Source: Pantoea phytobeneficialis
Lineage (GTDB): Bacteria; Pseudomonadota; Gammaproteobacteria; Enterobacterales; Enterobacteriaceae
DNA length: 64,000 bases
Reading direction: 5' to 3'
Assembly (NCBI RefSeq): GCF_009728735.1
Contig: NZ_CP024636.1
Location: 396,322-460,321, forward strand
Part shown: positions 62,211 to 64,000 of the stretch, one piece after another
Layout: each line of letters opens with the position of its first letter
Numbering within the stretch: position 1 is the first letter of the stretch
Program-made: the position numbers and the translations under genes
The notes under the pieces: generated by a model
The model's input: the letters and a program-made list of their open reading frames with translations, nothing else
What the model was told of the DNA's origin: nothing
Database searches by the model: none

Positions 62211-62989
62211 TGGCGAGCTATCAACTGTCTGTCTGCGCCGAGATGGTGTTTCTCGATCTGCCGTTTATTGAACGCGTTAAAAGTATTCATGCGTTGGGTT
62301 TTGGCGTCGAAATCTGGGGCTGGGCCAATAAGGATATTGAAGCGCTGGCGGCTACCGGGGCGCGTTTTACTTCCATGACCGGCTATCTGACCGGCAACCT
62401 GACCGACGATGATGCCATCGCTGAGTTGTTACAAAGTGCCGAAGCCTCGCTGGCGGTGGCGGCGCGGCTTAACTGTCCGGGACTGAACCTGCACGGCACC
62501 GGGCTGGATGACCAGGGGCTGCCGGTCAAACCGGTAGAGGTGGTGACTGGCGCGATGTGGCTGAAAGCCGCTGACACGCTACGCAAAGTCGCCCAACTCG
62601 GCGAACGGGCAGGACGCGTGTTCACGCTGGAGAACCTTAATCTGCCGGTTGACCATCCCGGTACGCCGTTTGCCCTGGCCGCCGATACCCTGGCGCTGGT
62701 GGAGGCGGTGAACAGTCCGGCGTTGAAGATGAATCTCGACCTGTATCACGCGCAGATTGGCGAAGGCAACCTGATCGAACTGATCCGTCGCGCTGGCCCG
62801 GCGATTGGTGAGATCCAGGTGGCTGATGTGCCGGGGCGTCAGCAGCCGGGCACCGGGGAAATCAACTATCGCGCCATTGCCCGCACGTTGCACGAGATCG
62901 GCTATCAGGGCACGGTGGCGATGGAGGGATGGGCCAGTGGCGACAGCACTGCCGCGCTGACACAGTTCCGCGATCACTTCAGTTTATAA
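62210..62989 (+). CDS. Xylose-isomerase-like TIM barrel protein (hydroxypyruvate isomerase/IolE type)
   Basis: 259 residues. Begins YQLSVCAEMVFLDLPFIERV with the HYI-type N-terminal strand; GFGVEIWGWANKDIEALA; metal-binding acidic residues in FTLENLNLPVDHPGTPF and KMNLDLYHAQIGEGNLIELI; GEIQVADVPGRQQPGTGEIN and TVAMEGWASG. These match hydroxypyruvate isomerase-like enzymes of the AP-endonuclease 2 superfamily, which isomerise or epimerise sugars. Real substrate unknown. Starts in the TAATG overlap with the dehydrogenase gene. Confidence 0.88.
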   Translation: MASYQLSVCAEMVFLDLPFIERVKSIHALGFGVEIWGWANKDIEALAATGARFTSMTGYLTGNLTDDDAIAELLQSAEASLAVAARLNCPGLNLHGTGLDDQGLPVKPVEVVTGAMWLKAADTLRKVAQLGERAGRVFTLENLNLPVDHPGTPFALAADTLALVEAVNSPALKMNLDLYHAQIGEGNLIELIRRAGPAIGEIQVADVPGRQQPGTGEINYRAIARTLHEIGYQGTVAMEGWASGDSTAALTQFRDHFSL

Positions 62990-63067
62990 GCGTTACCCTG
63001 CCGGGTATTTGCCTGTTGCCCGGCGTTAAAACACAACAATAAAATCTCAACCCTACAGGAAACTATC

Positions 63068-63985
63068 ATGAAAATCAGAAGCTTATTTATCCTGCTCTGT
63101 TCGTTGTTGTTCAGCCTGAGTGTTAGCGCAAAGACCTTCACCGTCGGTGTGGCCCTGGCTAACTTCGACCTCAATTTTGTGTCCATTTTACGCACCCAGA
63201 TGGAAGCCGAACTGAAAGCTAATCAGCTCAAGGGTCAGTTTGTGGATGCCAAAGGCGATGTGGCGCTCCAGGTGCAGCAGGTGGACGATTTTATCAACCA
63301 GGGGGTGGACGCGATTATCCTCAATCCGGTGGATACCCAGGGGGTGCTGCCGATGATCACCGCCGCGAAGAATGCCGGTATTCCGCTGATCTTCGTTAAC
63401 CGTAAGCCGGAGGTGAAGCTGCCTGCGGATATGGCCTACGTCGGTTCAGATTCTGCGTTGGGTGGAGAAATGCAGATGGAGGCGCTGGCGAAAAAGATGA
63501 ATTACAAAGGCAACGTGGCGATTCTGATGGGCGCGCTGTCCAACGAGGAAGCGCGTGAGCGTACCAGGGCGGTAGAAGCGGTGATCGCCAAGTACAAAGA
63601 TATGAAGGTGGTCGAGAAGCAAAGTGCGAAGTGGCAACGCAATGAAGCGGTGGATGTGGTGTCGAGTTGGCTGCTTAACCAGCGTCCGATTGATGCCATC
63701 GCTGCGAACAACGATGAGATGGCCATTGGCGCGATTATGGCGCTGAATCAGGCGAAGAATGAAAAGATCCTCGTTGCGGGTATTGATGGCACACCGGACG
63801 GGCAGCAGTTCGTGAAGAACGGCAAAATGGTGCTGACGATTTTCCAGGATGCTAAAGGGCAGGCAACGGGGGCGGTGCAGGTGACCAAAGCGTTGCTGGA
63901 TAAGCAAAAAGTGCAGGTTTACAACTGGGTGCCTTATAAAACCATTACGCCGGAAAATTACACGCAGTTTGTGGCGGCGAATTAA
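63068..63985 (+). CDS. Sugar ABC transporter substrate-binding protein (RbsB-like)
   Basis: 305 residues. Signal peptide MKIRSLFILLCSLLFSLSVS then AKT, cleavage near SA. Periplasmic-binding protein of the ribose/galactose type: KTFTVGVALANFDLNFVSIL, VDDFINQGVDAIILNPVDTQ, IPLIFVNRKPE, and IAANNDEMAIGAIMALNQAK followed by LVAGIDGTPDGQQFV. Third gene of the sigma-54-controlled operon; the matching RbsA/RbsC-type genes are expected beyond the right edge. The preceding 78 bases hold a ribosome-binding site (ACAGGAAACTATC). Confidence 0.92.
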   Translation: MKIRSLFILLCSLLFSLSVSAKTFTVGVALANFDLNFVSILRTQMEAELKANQLKGQFVDAKGDVALQVQQVDDFINQGVDAIILNPVDTQGVLPMITAAKNAGIPLIFVNRKPEVKLPADMAYVGSDSALGGEMQMEALAKKMNYKGNVAILMGALSNEEARERTRAVEAVIAKYKDMKVVEKQSAKWQRNEAVDVVSSWLLNQRPIDAIAANNDEMAIGAIMALNQAKNEKILVAGIDGTPDGQQFVKNGKMVLTIFQDAKGQATGAVQVTKALLDKQKVQVYNWVPYKTITPENYTQFVAAN

Positions 63986-63989
63986 TATT

Positions 63990-64000
63990 GCGCGATAAAT
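63990..64000 (-). repeat. REP-like unit cut by the right edge
   Basis: GCGCGATAAAT, the first half of a minus-orientation REP unit, begins five bases after the binding-protein stop and continues past the window. Confidence 0.7.

Overview
The window looks like chromosome from an enterobacterium of the Erwiniaceae, most likely Pantoea or a close relative. Three things point there: an amylovoran/stewartan-type exopolysaccharide block, both membrane steps of direct glucose oxidation (PQQ glucose dehydrogenase and the three-subunit gluconate 2-dehydrogenase), and close similarity of many genes to Escherichia coli families (abgRABT, tsx, sbmA, yncE, dmlAR, nepI, gcd). The genus is inferred; no rRNA or tRNA is present to confirm it.

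Layout. (1) 1-10729, minus strand: exopolysaccharide genes, visibly richer in A+T than the rest. Reading with transcription: a Wzc-type tyrosine kinase, an unrecognised GT-A-like protein, a second Wzc-type kinase, a GT2, a Wzy-like polymerase, a GT4, a GT2, a hexapeptide acetyltransferase and a beta-helix protein cut by the left edge. No Wza, Wzb or Wzx lies in the window. A gene-poor stretch of about 1.3 kb follows. (2) 12038-18873: Aer-like receptor, AraC regulator divergent from a NepI-like exporter, a BhsA/YdgH-type small periplasmic protein, YncE, SbmA. (3) 19169-23021: gluconate 2-dehydrogenase operon. (4) 23593-30589: an MFS transporter and the abgABT operon with divergent abgR. (5) 30668-37393: VOC protein, Tsx, an OmpR-type two-component pair facing a small AraC-type regulator, a LysR regulator and an MdtG-like exporter. 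(6) 37503-42466: gcd, an EAL-like hypothetical and an EntS-like exporter. (7) 42536-53094: carbohydrate uptake and catabolism locus (Gfo/Idh dehydrogenase, BadF-type kinase, ROK regulator, ABC transporter, cytoplasmic GH28). (8) 53269-55330: dmlA/dmlR. (9) 55675-63985: a sodium symporter, sialidase-like protein and SDR operon, a sigma-54 activator, and a divergent dehydrogenase, isomerase and ABC binding-protein operon that runs off the right edge.

How parts connect. Gcd makes gluconate in the periplasm and gluconate dehydrogenase oxidises it to 2-ketogluconate. The upstream regions of both share an identical 13-mer, ATGTTACCGGTAA, that resembles a GntR operator, which suggests joint control. 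The sigma-54 activator at 59035-60993 faces a clear -24/-12 promoter and an upstream palindrome in front of the dehydrogenase/isomerase operon. The two-component pair has an 11-bp-phased repeat array in its divergent promoter region.

Intergenic regions from 15.8 kb onward carry about 20 REP-like units that start with GTAG and end in a GCGCGAT/ATCGCGC hairpin, mostly as inverted pairs (REPIN-like). None was seen in the exopolysaccharide block. Two convergent intergenic regions also share a second, composite repeat. No CRISPR array, insertion sequence, prophage, tRNA or rRNA was recognised.
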